Assembly: GCA_001263235.1 (NCBI GenBank)
Contig: LGRD01000002.1
Location: forward strand, 372,001-436,000
Direction of reading: 5' to 3'
Length of the DNA: 64,000 nt
Origin: Methylibium sp. NZG
GTDB lineage: Bacteria > Pseudomonadota > Gammaproteobacteria > Burkholderiales > Burkholderiaceae_C
Shown here one piece after another: positions 1-7,901 of this stretch (positions are counted from its first letter, which is position 1; every line of letters starts with the position of its first letter). The notes beneath the pieces are model-generated. The model had not been told where the DNA came from. It did no database searches and saw only the letters and a program-made list of their open reading frames with translations. Both the position numbers and the translations under genes were made by a program.

Positions 1-2
1 AG

Positions 3-80
3 AAGGCCGACGCCGAAGCGGCGCGCGAAAAACTCACCGGCGCGGGGGTCGATGCTGCGGTGGTGACGGTGCAGAAGTAG
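3..80 (+). CDS. C-terminal end of a SPOR-domain-like protein (partial)
   Basis: Twenty-five codons run in from the left edge and end at TAG. The peptide (KADAEAAREKLTGAG...AAVVTVQK) has an alternating Ala/Glu/Lys helix followed by a short beta strand, which fits the last helix and strand of a SPOR (peptidoglycan-binding) domain. In Burkholderiales a SPOR protein gene commonly sits directly upstream of dsbA, and dsbA follows here after about 100 bp. The family call leans mostly on that context, because only the tail is visible. Confidence 0.5.
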   Translation, partial: KADAEAAREKLTGAGVDAAVVTVQK

Positions 81-184
81 GCGCTGGCGCACGGCTTGCT
101 GAACCAAACCGCCCAATCGGCGTCTGCCTGACCAACACAAACCGCCTGTCGCCACCGAACGAATCACAAGAGGATCGATTGAAC

Positions 185-826
185 ATGAAACGTCGCCAGT
201 TCACCGCCACGCTGCTCGCCGCCACGGCCGCCACCCAGCCGCTGCTGAGCCACGCCCAGGGCACCCCCGTCGAGGGCAAGCAGTACGTGCGCCTGGGCCA
301 ACCGCTTGCCGCAGCCGGTGGCGGCAAGATCGAGGTGGTCGAGTTCTTCTGGTATGGCTGCCCGCACTGCAACGACTTCGAGCCGATGCTCGACGCGTGG
401 GCCAAGAAGCTGCCCGCCGACGTGGTCTTCCGGCGCGTGCCGGTGGCGTTCCGCGACGAACCGTTCGGCACGCACCAGCGCATCTACTACGCGCTGGAGG
501 CGATGAACCAGGTCGATGCGTTGCACCGCAAGGTGTTCTATGCGATCCACAACGACCGCCAGCGGCTGGACAAACCGGCCGACATCTCGGCCTTCATGGC
601 CAAAAACGGCGTCGACGGCGCGAAGTTCCTCGATGTCTTCAACTCGTTCGGGGTGCAGACCAAGGCGCGCCAGGCCAAGCAGCTGGCCGAGGCGTACAAG
701 ATCGACGGCGTGCCGGCGCTGGGCATCCAGGGACGCTTTTACACGTCGGGCACGTTGGCGGGCTCGACCGCGCAGGCGTTGCAGGTCACCGACTACCTGG
801 TCCAGCAGATCCGCAAGGGCGGCTGA
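185..826 (+). CDS. dsbA: Thiol:disulfide interchange protein DsbA
   Basis: Periplasmic oxidoreductase that introduces disulfide bonds into secreted proteins and is reoxidised by DsbB. The 213-residue product opens with a basic n-region and hydrophobic core and has a likely signal cleavage after SHAQ at about residue 25. The thioredoxin-fold active site is WYGCPHCNDF, with the redox pair C59-P-H-C62, which is the DsbA-type dipeptide. A cis-proline loop (GVPAL) lies near residue 174 before a C-terminal helix. Length is normal for the family. An in-frame TTG lies six bases upstream, but the AAGAGGA ribosome-binding site at 168-174 is spaced properly for the ATG at 185. The SPOR-dsbA order is typical of the group. 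Confidence 0.93.
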   Translation: MKRRQFTATLLAATAATQPLLSHAQGTPVEGKQYVRLGQPLAAAGGGKIEVVEFFWYGCPHCNDFEPMLDAWAKKLPADVVFRRVPVAFRDEPFGTHQRIYYALEAMNQVDALHRKVFYAIHNDRQRLDKPADISAFMAKNGVDGAKFLDVFNSFGVQTKARQAKQLAEAYKIDGVPALGIQGRFYTSGTLAGSTAQALQVTDYLVQQIRKGG

Positions 827-919
827 ACGCCTGAAGCCGCGCGGCACCCCGGTTCGGGGTGCCGGCGCGCCGGGGCGTGAGATGCGTGGGCTAGAATGGC
901 CTGCAAGTTTCATGCCTTT

Positions 920-1633
920 ATGAATTTCACCCTGCCTGCCTATCGTTTCAGCCGTTCGTGGGTCCGGCGGACGCTGCTTGCTGCCGTCTGCAGCGCCTGC
1001 GCCGTCCTGGCGCTACCGGCATCGGCCGAGCGGGCCGACCGGTTCCAGAAGCTGCGGGTCGAGGCCGATCAGCAGGGCAAGATCGACCTCGTCAACAACG
1101 TCGTCACGTTCAACGGCAACGTCGTCGTCACCCGCGGCACGATGGTGATTCGGGCCGCCCGGGTCGAGCTGCGCGAGACCGCCAGCGGGTACCACAACGC
1201 GGTTGCTTTCGGCGCCGACGGCAAGCCGGCCACCTTCCGCCAGAAGCGCGACGGCGTGGACGAGACCATCGAAGGCGAGGCCGAGCGCCTCGAATACGAC
1301 GGCAGGGCCGACACGGTGAAGTTCGTCAACCGCGCCTCGGTCCGGCGGCTGCGGGGTGCGAGCGTGGCCGACGAGATCAGTGGCAACGTGGTCAGCTACG
1401 ACAGCACGAGCGAGGTGTTCAGCGTGTCGGGCACGCCGGCCACGTCGCCCACGCAGCCGGGCGGCCGGGTGCGCGCCGTGCTGAGCCCGCGCGACGGCAC
1501 CGCTGCGGCCGAGGAAGCGGCGCAGGCCGCGTCGCGCGCCATTTCTTCGCCGCCCGCGCCGCCCCCCGCGCCGCCCCCCGCGTCACCCCCCGCGCCGCCC
1601 AGGGCCGACCCGACGCCGGGGGCCCCGCGTTGA
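920..1633 (+). CDS. lptA: LPS transport periplasmic protein LptA
   Basis: Periplasmic bridge protein that shuttles lipopolysaccharide from the LptBFGC inner-membrane extractor to LptDE in the outer membrane. The ATG at 920 gives a signal peptide with hydrophobic core [16 protein letters not shown] and cleavage after ASA (about residue 36). An upstream in-frame ATG at 896 would only lengthen the n-region. Residues of about 40-180 form the OstA beta-jelly-roll pattern ([46 protein letters not shown]). The last 30 or so residues are a Pro/Ala repeat encoded by tandem GCCCCCCGC-like units, probably a disordered tail not needed for the fold. The stop overlaps the start of lptB, so the two are translationally coupled. 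No lptC is visible next to it. Confidence 0.9.
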   Translation: MNFTLPAYRFSRSWVRRTLLAAVCSACAVLALPASAERADRFQKLRVEADQQGKIDLVNNVVTFNGNVVVTRGTMVIRAARVELRETASGYHNAVAFGADGKPATFRQKRDGVDETIEGEAERLEYDGRADTVKFVNRASVRRLRGASVADEISGNVVSYDSTSEVFSVSGTPATSPTQPGGRVRAVLSPRDGTAAAEEAAQAASRAISSPPAPPPAPPPASPPAPPRADPTPGAPR

Positions 1634-2418
1634 GCCCACCCGAGGCTCCGGCGCCGCGACCCAACCCCTCGTCGGCCAACCACCGGCTCGAAGCGGTGGG
1701 CATGCAAAAGTCGTTCGGCGCCCGCAAGGTGGTGCACGACGTTCACCTGGCGGTCGACAGCGGCGAGGTCGTCGGCCTGCTCGGGCCGAACGGCGCGGGC
1801 AAGACCACCAGCTTCTACATGATCGTCGGGTTGGTGCGGGCCGACGCGGGGCAGATCAGCATCGAAGGCCAGCGTGTGGAGCGCATGCCGATCCACCAGC
1901 GCTCGCGGCTGGGCTTGAGCTACTTGCCGCAAGAGGCGTCGATCTTCCGCAAGCTCAACGTCGAGGAGAACATCCGCGCCGTGCTGGAGTTGCAGCTCGG
2001 CCCGGACGGTAAACCGCTCAAACCCGCGCAGATCGAACAACTGCTCAACGGGCTGCTGAGCGACCTGAGCATCGACAAACTGCGCGCCTCGCCGGCCCTG
2101 GCGCTGTCGGGCGGCGAGCGGCGCCGCGTTGAAATCGCCCGCGCGCTGGCGACGCAGCCGCGCTTCATCCTGCTGGACGAGCCTTTTGCCGGCGTCGACC
2201 CGATCGCGGTGATCGAGATCCAGCGCATCATCAGCTTCCTCAAGGGTCGCGGCATCGGTGTGCTGATCACCGACCACAACGTGCGCGAGACGCTGGGCAT
2301 CTGCGACCGCGCCTACATCATCAGCGAGGGGCGCGTGCTCGCCGAAGGCACGCCGGCCGAGATCGTCGAGAACGCCGATGTGCGAAAGGTCTATCTCGGC
2401 GAACACTTCCGGATGTAG
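1630..2418 (+). CDS. lptB: LPS export ABC transporter ATP-binding protein LptB
   Basis: Cytoplasmic ATPase that powers LPS extraction through LptFG. All ABC motifs are present: Walker [10 protein letters not shown], signature LSGGERRR, Walker [13 protein letters not shown] and the switch histidine in ITDHNVRE. The YLPQE Q-loop and the [10 protein letters not shown]-terminus are LptB hallmarks. The start is uncertain. TTG at 1630 overlaps the lptA stop (TTGA) and keeps the first beta strand ([14 protein letters not shown]), giving 262 residues. ATG at 1702 would delete that strand and is less likely. An in-frame GTG lies at 1696. It sits in an lptA-lptB-rpoN operon, the usual proteobacterial arrangement. 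Confidence 0.93.
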   Translation: MSPPEAPAPRPNPSSANHRLEAVGMQKSFGARKVVHDVHLAVDSGEVVGLLGPNGAGKTTSFYMIVGLVRADAGQISIEGQRVERMPIHQRSRLGLSYLPQEASIFRKLNVEENIRAVLELQLGPDGKPLKPAQIEQLLNGLLSDLSIDKLRASPALALSGGERRRVEIARALATQPRFILLDEPFAGVDPIAVIEIQRIISFLKGRGIGVLITDHNVRETLGICDRAYIISEGRVLAEGTPAEIVENADVRKVYLGEHFRM

Positions 2419-2430
2419 GGCGGTGTCGCG

Positions 2431-3981
2431 ATGAAGCCGTCCCTGCAGGTCCGCCTGTCGCAGCATCTGGCGCTGACGCCGCAGTTGCAGCAATCGATCC
2501 GCCTGCTGCAGCTCAGCACGCTCGAGCTGCACCAGGAAGTCGAGCAGATGCTGGAGCAGAACCCGTTCCTCGAAGCCGAGGAGGAAGCGGCGCCGGCCTT
2601 CGAGCCGCTCGCCGAGCGGCTGAGCCCAGCCGAGCGCGCTGGTGAACGCGAGACCGAGAAAGCCTCTGAGTCTGCAAGCGAGGCCAGCAGCGACGCTGGC
2701 GACGACGCGCCCGCACTCGACAGCCCCGAGCGCGACGACTGGGAGAACGGCACCGAGCGCGAAGACTTCGACGGCATCCGCGAAACGCCCGGCAAGAGCA
2801 GCACCAACAACGACGGCGACGACTTCGACGGTCAAGACCGCGACACCGCCGTGCCCAGCCTGCAAGATCACTTGCGCGAGCAGTTGTCGGGCTTGCGCCT
2901 GTCGGCCACCGACGCGGCGGCGGTGACGGTGCTGATCGAGTCGCTCAACGACGACGGCTACCTGGCCGATCCGCTGGAAGAGATCGCTGCGGCACTCGCA
3001 AGCAACGCCGACGACCCCGAGCAGGTCGCCGAACTGCTGAGCCGCCTGCAATGCGCACTGAACTGGCTGCAAAGCATGGAGCCCACCGGCGTGGGCGCAC
3101 GCGACCTGCCCGACTGCCTGTGCCTTCAGTTGCGCGCGCTGCCGCGCAGCGAGCCGCAGATGATCGCCGTTCTGATCTGCAAGCAGCACCTCGAACTGCT
3201 CGCGCGCCGCGACATGAAGCGGCTGATGGCTGCGACCGGCGCCGATGAAGAACTGCTCAAGCAGGCGCAGGCGCTCATCAAGACGCTGGAGCCCAAGCCC
3301 GCCCGCCCGTTCGCGCGCGCCGAGGCGCTGATCATCGTGCCCGACGTGTTCGTGCAGAAGGCCGGCCGCGGCTGGAAGGTGGTGCTCAACCCCGACGTGA
3401 TGCCCAAGCTGCGCATCAACGACCTGTACGCCAACGCGATCCGCCAGCAACGCGGGCCGGGCAGCCGCAGCGGCGCGGACCCGCTCAATGGCGCGGGCGC
3501 GGGCCTGAACTCGCGCCTGCAGGAGGCGCGCTGGTTCATGAAGAACATCCTGCAGCGCTTCGACACCATCCAGCGCGTGTCGCAAGCCATCGTCGAGCGG
3601 CAGAAGAACTTCTTCACCCACGGCGCCATCGCGATGAAGCCGCTGGTGCTGCGCGAGATCGCCGACGAGCTGGGCCTGCACGAGTCCACCATCTCGCGCG
3701 TGACGACCGCCAAGTACATGAGCACGCCCTACGGCACCTTCGAGCTGAAGTACTTCTTCGGCTCGTCGCTCAACACAGAGGCCGGCGGCAATGCATCGAG
3801 CACCGCGGTGCGAGCGCTCATCAAGCAGTTGGTCGATGCCGAAGACGCGGCCAAACCCTTGAGCGACAGCCAGATCGCGCAGATGCTGGAGGAGCAGGGC
3901 ATCCAGGTGGCGCGCCGCACGGTGGCCAAGTACCGCGAGGCGCTGCGCATCGCGCCAGCCAACTTGCGCCGGGCGATGTAG
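2431..3981 (+). CDS. rpoN: RNA polymerase sigma-54 factor RpoN
   Basis: Sigma-54 directs RNA polymerase to -24/-12 promoters that need an AAA+ activator. The N-terminal Gln/Leu-rich region I is clear (SLQVRLSQHLALTPQLQQSI). An acidic, low-complexity region II follows (about residues 50-145), then the core-binding domain, then a helix-turn-helix region (HESTISRVTTAKYMSTPYG). The diagnostic RpoN box ARRTVAKYRE lies at about residues 494-503, near the C-terminus of the 516-residue protein. The gene starts 12 bp after lptB. A candidate target promoter for this factor lies at 47.1 kb. Confidence 0.97.
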   Translation: MKPSLQVRLSQHLALTPQLQQSIRLLQLSTLELHQEVEQMLEQNPFLEAEEEAAPAFEPLAERLSPAERAGERETEKASESASEASSDAGDDAPALDSPERDDWENGTEREDFDGIRETPGKSSTNNDGDDFDGQDRDTAVPSLQDHLREQLSGLRLSATDAAAVTVLIESLNDDGYLADPLEEIAAALASNADDPEQVAELLSRLQCALNWLQSMEPTGVGARDLPDCLCLQLRALPRSEPQMIAVLICKQHLELLARRDMKRLMAATGADEELLKQAQALIKTLEPKPARPFARAEALIIVPDVFVQKAGRGWKVVLNPDVMPKLRINDLYANAIRQQRGPGSRSGADPLNGAGAGLNSRLQEARWFMKNILQRFDTIQRVSQAIVERQKNFFTHGAIAMKPLVLREIADELGLHESTISRVTTAKYMSTPYGTFELKYFFGSSLNTEAGGNASSTAVRALIKQLVDAEDAAKPLSDSQIAQMLEEQGIQVARRTVAKYREALRIAPANLRRAM

Positions 3982-3985
3982 CGTC

Positions 3986-5287
3986 ATGCCGCTGCCGTTG
4001 TTTCTGCCGTGCGCCGCGGGCGTCGAAGAGTGGTTGTTCGAGGAGGTCCGCCGGCTCTTGCCCGAGACATCACCCACGCGCATCGAACGCACACGCGGCG
4101 GCGTGGCGCTGGAAGGCGAGCCGCTGGAGGTGATGACACTCAACCTCGAAAGCCGCCTCGCGCAGCGCGTGCTGATCGAAGTGGCCGAAGGCCCGTACGC
4201 GCACGAGAACGATTTGTACGAGCTGGCCCGCACGGTGGACTGGCAACAATGGATCACGCCGCAGCACACGCTGCGCGTGGACACCACCGCACAACGCAGC
4301 CCGCTGAGGAGCCTGAACTTCGCCGCGCTGCGCATCAAGGACGCGGTGTGCGACCAACTGCGCGACGCGACCGGCGAGCGCCCCAGCGTCGACATCCGCC
4401 AGCCCGACCTGCCCCTCGTGCTGCACGCTGGGGCCGAGCGCGCGGCCCTGTACGTGGACAGCTCCGGCGAGTCGCTCTTCAAGCGCGGCTGGCGCGAGGA
4501 CGTGGGCGACGCGCCGCTGAAGGAAACGCTGGCCGCCGCGATGCTGGCAGCCGCCGGCTGGCGCGGCACGCCGCCGGCTGGGGGTGCGCTGCACGACCCA
4601 TGCTGCGGCTCGGGCACGATCGCGATCGAAGCGGCGCAGATCGCCTGCGGCATCGCGCCCGGCTTGAAGCGGCGCTTCGGATTCGAGCGGCTGCTGCCGT
4701 TCTCAAGCGCCGAGATGCGGGCGCAACTGCAGCGCCTGCGCAGCGCAGCGCAGGCGCGCATCCATGCGAGCGCGGTGCCGATCTTCGCCAGCGATGTGTC
4801 GTTCCGCATGGTTGACTTTGCGCGCCGCAACGCGCAGCGCGCCGGCGTGGAGGCGGCCATCGTGTTCAACGGCGGCGACGCGCTGGAGCGGCCGGCACCG
4901 GTGTTGCCGGCCGAGCTGCCGGGCACCTTGATGATCAACCCGCCGTACGGCGAACGCATGGAGGTCGGCGGCAAGGCCGGCCGGCCACCGGCGCAAAGGC
5001 GAGACGGCCCTGAAGTTCGGCATGCGACGGGTGACGATGGCGGCGACAACCGAGCGCTGCCCGACGACTTCTTCGCCCGCCTCGCCGCGCACTGGAAGCG
5101 CGCCTACACCCAGCACCCCGCCGGCTGGACCGCGCATGTGCTGAGCCCCGACATGAAGTTGCCGAGCGCAATGCGGCTGAAAGAGTCGCGCCGCGTGCCG
5201 ATGTGGAACGGGCCCATTGAGTGCCGGCTGTTCCGGTTCGATCTCATCGCGGGCTCGACGCGGCCGGCACGAGTTCAAGAACCTTAG
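3986..5287 (+). CDS. THUMP-domain 23S rRNA (guanine-N2) methyltransferase, RlmL N-half type
   Basis: SAM-dependent enzyme of the YcbY/RlmL family that methylates a guanine N2 in 23S rRNA. The N-terminal ferredoxin-like and THUMP region spans about residues 1-160 (PLFLPCAAGVEEWLFEEVRR). The Rossmann methyltransferase region has the SAM-binding motif DPCCGSGTIAIEAA and the catalytic motif INPPYGERM. The C-terminus keeps the family signature MRLKESRRVPMWNGPIECRLF. Two oddities stand out. A stretch of about 30 residues rich in Gly, Arg and Asp (4961-5066) is inserted right after NPPYGER. The 3' end is followed by a second, in-frame copy of the terminal codons beyond the TAG. The start codon is 5 bp after the rpoN stop. 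Confidence 0.88.
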   Translation: MPLPLFLPCAAGVEEWLFEEVRRLLPETSPTRIERTRGGVALEGEPLEVMTLNLESRLAQRVLIEVAEGPYAHENDLYELARTVDWQQWITPQHTLRVDTTAQRSPLRSLNFAALRIKDAVCDQLRDATGERPSVDIRQPDLPLVLHAGAERAALYVDSSGESLFKRGWREDVGDAPLKETLAAAMLAAAGWRGTPPAGGALHDPCCGSGTIAIEAAQIACGIAPGLKRRFGFERLLPFSSAEMRAQLQRLRSAAQARIHASAVPIFASDVSFRMVDFARRNAQRAGVEAAIVFNGGDALERPAPVLPAELPGTLMINPPYGERMEVGGKAGRPPAQRRDGPEVRHATGDDGGDNRALPDDFFARLAAHWKRAYTQHPAGWTAHVLSPDMKLPSAMRLKESRRVPMWNGPIECRLFRFDLIAGSTRPARVQEP

Positions 5288-5331
5288 TGCCGGCTGTTCC
5301 GCTTCGACTTGGTGGCCGGCTCGGCGCGCGG
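5221..5331 (+). repeat. Imperfect direct duplication of the methyltransferase 3' end
   Basis: The sequence from 5221 (coding CRLFRFDLIAGSTR) reappears from 5287 (coding CRLFRFDLVAGSARG), exactly 66 bp later and in the same reading frame, with several silent or conservative differences. The first copy runs on to a TAG at 5285-5287. The second copy lies just after that stop and ends with its own TAG at about 5332. The second copy's ending resembles the usual end of this family more closely, so it may be the ancestral terminus. Confidence 0.85.
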
Positions 5332-5363
5332 TTAGTGAGCCCAGAAGGGCGCGCCAAGAAGAA

Positions 5364-5384
5364 GGGCCTGCGCAAGGCAGGCCC
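5364..5384. terminator. Bidirectional stem-loop between convergent genes
   Basis: An 8-bp GC-rich stem (GGGCCTGC with GCAGGCCC) closes a 5-base loop. It lies between the plus-strand methyltransferase and the minus-strand YidB-like gene. The minus-strand side is followed by a T-rich run (CTTCTTCTT). The plus-strand side has only a weak GTTGT tail. Confidence 0.65.
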
Positions 5385-5423
5385 GTTGTATGTCGAATGG
5401 AAGTCGAATCAGCGCGGGAGCAC

Positions 5424-5849
5424 TCAGCGCTTCATCAGCATCCCGAGCAAATCACCCACGTTGCCCAGCCCGCCCTGCGGCATCTGGCCTTGCGGCGTCA
5501 GGCGGTCGACCACGTCGGGCAGCATCTGCGATATCTGCGAGGCGGCGTCGCCTTGCGACATACCGAGTTGCTTGGCCAGGTTGGACAGCGTGTCGCCGCC
5601 CAGCACGCTGCCGAGTTGGTCGGCCGAGATCGGCAGGTTCTGGCCCTTGCCGATCCACGAACTGACCACGTCGCCCAGGCCGGCCTGTTGGGCATTGCCC
5701 AGCATCGCGCCGAGCCCGCCGCCACCTTGTGCGCCGCCTTGCCCACCGCCGGCCAGCATGCCGACCACCGCATTCAGCAGCGCAGCATTGCCGCCACCCT
5801 GACCAGCGCCACCGCCCACCATGCCAATCACTGAATCGAGCAAACCCAT
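5424..5849 (-). CDS. YidB/DUF937-family protein
   Basis: A 141-residue protein with a glycine-rich first third (GGGAGQGGGNAALLNA, GGGQGGAQGGGGLGAML) and a compact helical C-terminal part (VVSSWIGKGQNLPISADQLG, LPDVVDRLTPQG) typical of the YidB/DUF937 family. The function of that family is not established. There is no signal peptide. The chosen ATG begins the conserved MGLLDSVIGM start. The upstream open frame is a shadow of the MFS gene. It lies 17 bp downstream of that MFS gene and probably closes the rsmE operon. Confidence 0.85.
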   Translation of the reverse strand: MGLLDSVIGMVGGGAGQGGGNAALLNAVVGMLAGGGQGGAQGGGGLGAMLGNAQQAGLGDVVSSWIGKGQNLPISADQLGSVLGGDTLSNLAKQLGMSQGDAASQISQMLPDVVDRLTPQGQMPQGGLGNVGDLLGMLMKR

Positions 5850-5866
5850 GATGAAGTCCCCGAGAG

Positions 5867-7045
5867 TTAAAGAACGGCGCGATTCTGGCCGCCTCGCTGG
5901 TGCATGGCAAGCCACGCCAACGCCATTCCCGTGAGGGCCACCGGCACCAGCGAACCGAGGTTCAGCCACGTCCAGCCCTGCGTGGTGATGAGCGCGCCGG
6001 AGCTGAACGAGGTGACGGTCATCGTGGTGTAGACGACCGTGTCCATCGCCGCCTGTGCGGTGGTTTTTTCCTCGGGCCGGTAGGTCTGCGTGAACAGCGT
6101 GGTGCCGCCGATGTAGAGGAAGTTCCAGCCCACGCCGAGCACGAACAGCGCCACCAGAAACTGCATCAGCTCCACCCCGCTGAGCGCCACCACGATGCAC
6201 AGCGCGTTGAGCGCCACGCCCACGCCCATGATGGGCAGGCAGCCGAAACGCTTGATCAACGAACCCGTGAAGAAGCTCGGCACGAACATGCCCAGCACGT
6301 GCCACTCCAGCACCAGCGCGGCGCTCTTGAACGGGTGTGAACATCGCGCCATCGCGATCGGCGTGGCGGCCATCAGCAGGTTCATCACGCCGTAACCGAG
6401 GGCGCTGGCGGCCACCGCGATGATGAACACCGGCTGGCGCGCGATCTCGCGCAGCGGCCGGCCGGGGTTGGTGGCGCTGGGCTGCGGCAGCGGCGGGAAG
6501 TGAATGAACGACAGCGTGAGCAGCGACAGCATTGCCACGATGACCAGCGCGGCGTACGCGCCTGCGAACGCGACGGGCAACACATCGCGCGTGAAGCTCG
6601 CCAGGTTGGGCCCGACGACGGCGCCGAAGATGCCTCCGGCGAGCACCCACGAGATGGCTTTTTCCTTCATCGAAGGCGCCACCAATTCCGTCGCGGCAAA
6701 GCGGTACAAAGCCGCATTCGCGTTGTAGTAACCCGCCACGACGGTGGCCGCGACGAGCAGCCAGAAGTTGTGCGTCGAGGCCGCATAGGCGCAGAGCGCG
6801 CTCGACGCCATCGCCACCAGCAGCCCCGCCTGGAACGCGCGCTTGCGGCCCCAGCGGCGCTGGTGGCGGCCCACCATGCCGGCGCACAACGCGCCGCCGG
6901 CCACGTAGCCGGTGATGGGCAAGGTCGCCATCCACGCGCTGGGCGCCAGGCTCAAACCGACCAGACCGTTGATGGCGATGAAGGTGACGTTGTTGGTCAG
7001 GAAGAAGCCCTGGCACAGCGTCAGCAGCAGCAGTTGAAGGTTCAT
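5867..7045 (-). CDS. MFS transporter
   Basis: A 392-residue inner-membrane protein with roughly twelve hydrophobic segments. It begins LQLLLLTLCQGFFLTNNVTF, and the motif-A-like loop between TM2 and TM3 reads GRHQRRWGRKRAFQAG. A hydrophilic gap near the middle (PPLPQPSATNPGRPLREI) separates the two six-helix halves. The substrate cannot be predicted from sequence. Its ATG overlaps the rsmE stop (ATGA on the minus strand), so the two are cotranslated, though no shared role is obvious. Confidence 0.85.
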   Translation of the reverse strand: MNLQLLLLTLCQGFFLTNNVTFIAINGLVGLSLAPSAWMATLPITGYVAGGALCAGMVGRHQRRWGRKRAFQAGLLVAMASSALCAYAASTHNFWLLVAATVVAGYYNANAALYRFAATELVAPSMKEKAISWVLAGGIFGAVVGPNLASFTRDVLPVAFAGAYAALVIVAMLSLLTLSFIHFPPLPQPSATNPGRPLREIARQPVFIIAVAASALGYGVMNLLMAATPIAMARCSHPFKSAALVLEWHVLGMFVPSFFTGSLIKRFGCLPIMGVGVALNALCIVVALSGVELMQFLVALFVLGVGWNFLYIGGTTLFTQTYRPEEKTTAQAAMDTVVYTTMTVTSFSSGALITTQGWTWLNLGSLVPVALTGMALAWLAMHQRGGQNRAVL

Positions 7046-7875
7046 GACGCGAGCCGATCTTGCGAGACCGACAGCGACGCCACCTGCGCCGGCGCGGCCT
7101 GACGCGGCCGAGACGCTTGCGTGCCCGAGAGCGCCAGGTGCGCCAACCAGGCCAGCGGCGCCGTGTCGGCGCGCAGCACGCGCGGGCCGAGAGACACGGG
7201 GGCAAAGCCGGCCCGCAGCGCGGCGGCTTCTTCGTCGGGGCTCAGGCCACCTTCAGGGCCACTGAGGCAGAGCACCGCTGCCGATTCGGATGCACCGGTC
7301 GAAGCTGGCGACGTTGCCGACGGCGCCGATGCGGCGCTGGCAAAGCTCAGCACGATGCGCCGCGCGCCGATGCCAGCCGCCAGGCCCGCAAGCCAATCGT
7401 CGAAGCTGCACACCGGCTCGACATGCGGCACGCGCGTGCGCCCACACTGCTCGCACGCGGCCACCGCCACGGCCTGCCAGTGCGCCACCTTCTTCTGCGC
7501 GCGCTCGCCGCTCAAGCGCAGCACCGAACGCTGGCACACCAGCGGCTGGATCGCTGCAACGCCGAGCTCGGTCGCCTTCTCGACCAGCGTGTCCATGCGC
7601 TCGTTGGCCGGCATGCCCAGCGCCAGCGTCACGGCGAACGGCAGTTCGCGGTCCACCGGATCGTGCTCGCCGAGTTGCACCTGCACCTCGCTGCGGCCCA
7701 TGTGCAGCACGGTCGCGGCCCACTCGCCGCCGCGGCCGTCGAACAAGGTGAGCGCGGCGCCGGGTTGAAGGCGCAACACCTGGGCGTGGCGCGCGGGGCC
7801 GGGAGGCAAGTTCAGTGTTGCGCCGCGCCTGAACATCAGGTCCAGGTGCGGGGCGACATACAAACGGGGCGGCAT
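7042..7875 (-). CDS. rsmE: 16S rRNA m3U1498 methyltransferase RsmE
   Basis: SPOUT-superfamily enzyme that methylates N3 of U1498 in 16S rRNA of the 30S subunit. The N-terminal PUA-like part begins MPPRLYVAP. The knot region holds TLALGMPANERMDTLVEKATELGV, CQRSVLR and the SAM-binding trefoil CLSGPEGGLSPDEEAAL-like segment followed by LGPRVLRADTAP. The last motif has Asp where ETA is usual. There is an Ala/Ser-rich insertion (SFASAASAPSATSPASTGAS) before the knot. The chosen ATG starts at the conserved PRLYV. The 277-residue length is slightly above average. Confidence 0.93.
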   Translation of the reverse strand: MPPRLYVAPHLDLMFRRGATLNLPPGPARHAQVLRLQPGAALTLFDGRGGEWAATVLHMGRSEVQVQLGEHDPVDRELPFAVTLALGMPANERMDTLVEKATELGVAAIQPLVCQRSVLRLSGERAQKKVAHWQAVAVAACEQCGRTRVPHVEPVCSFDDWLAGLAAGIGARRIVLSFASAASAPSATSPASTGASESAAVLCLSGPEGGLSPDEEAAALRAGFAPVSLGPRVLRADTAPLAWLAHLALSGTQASRPRQAAPAQVASLSVSQDRLAS

Positions 7876-7901
7876 GAAAGGAGTGTGCCCGAGATAGAGT
7901 G

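Noticed and set aside
1396-5049. A 1,217-codon minus-strand open frame across lptA-lptB-rpoN-methyltransferase
   Set aside because: Antisense shadow of four well-supported plus-strand genes. Very GC-rich codon positions keep stop codons rare. The translation is Arg/Ala/His-rich with no domain.
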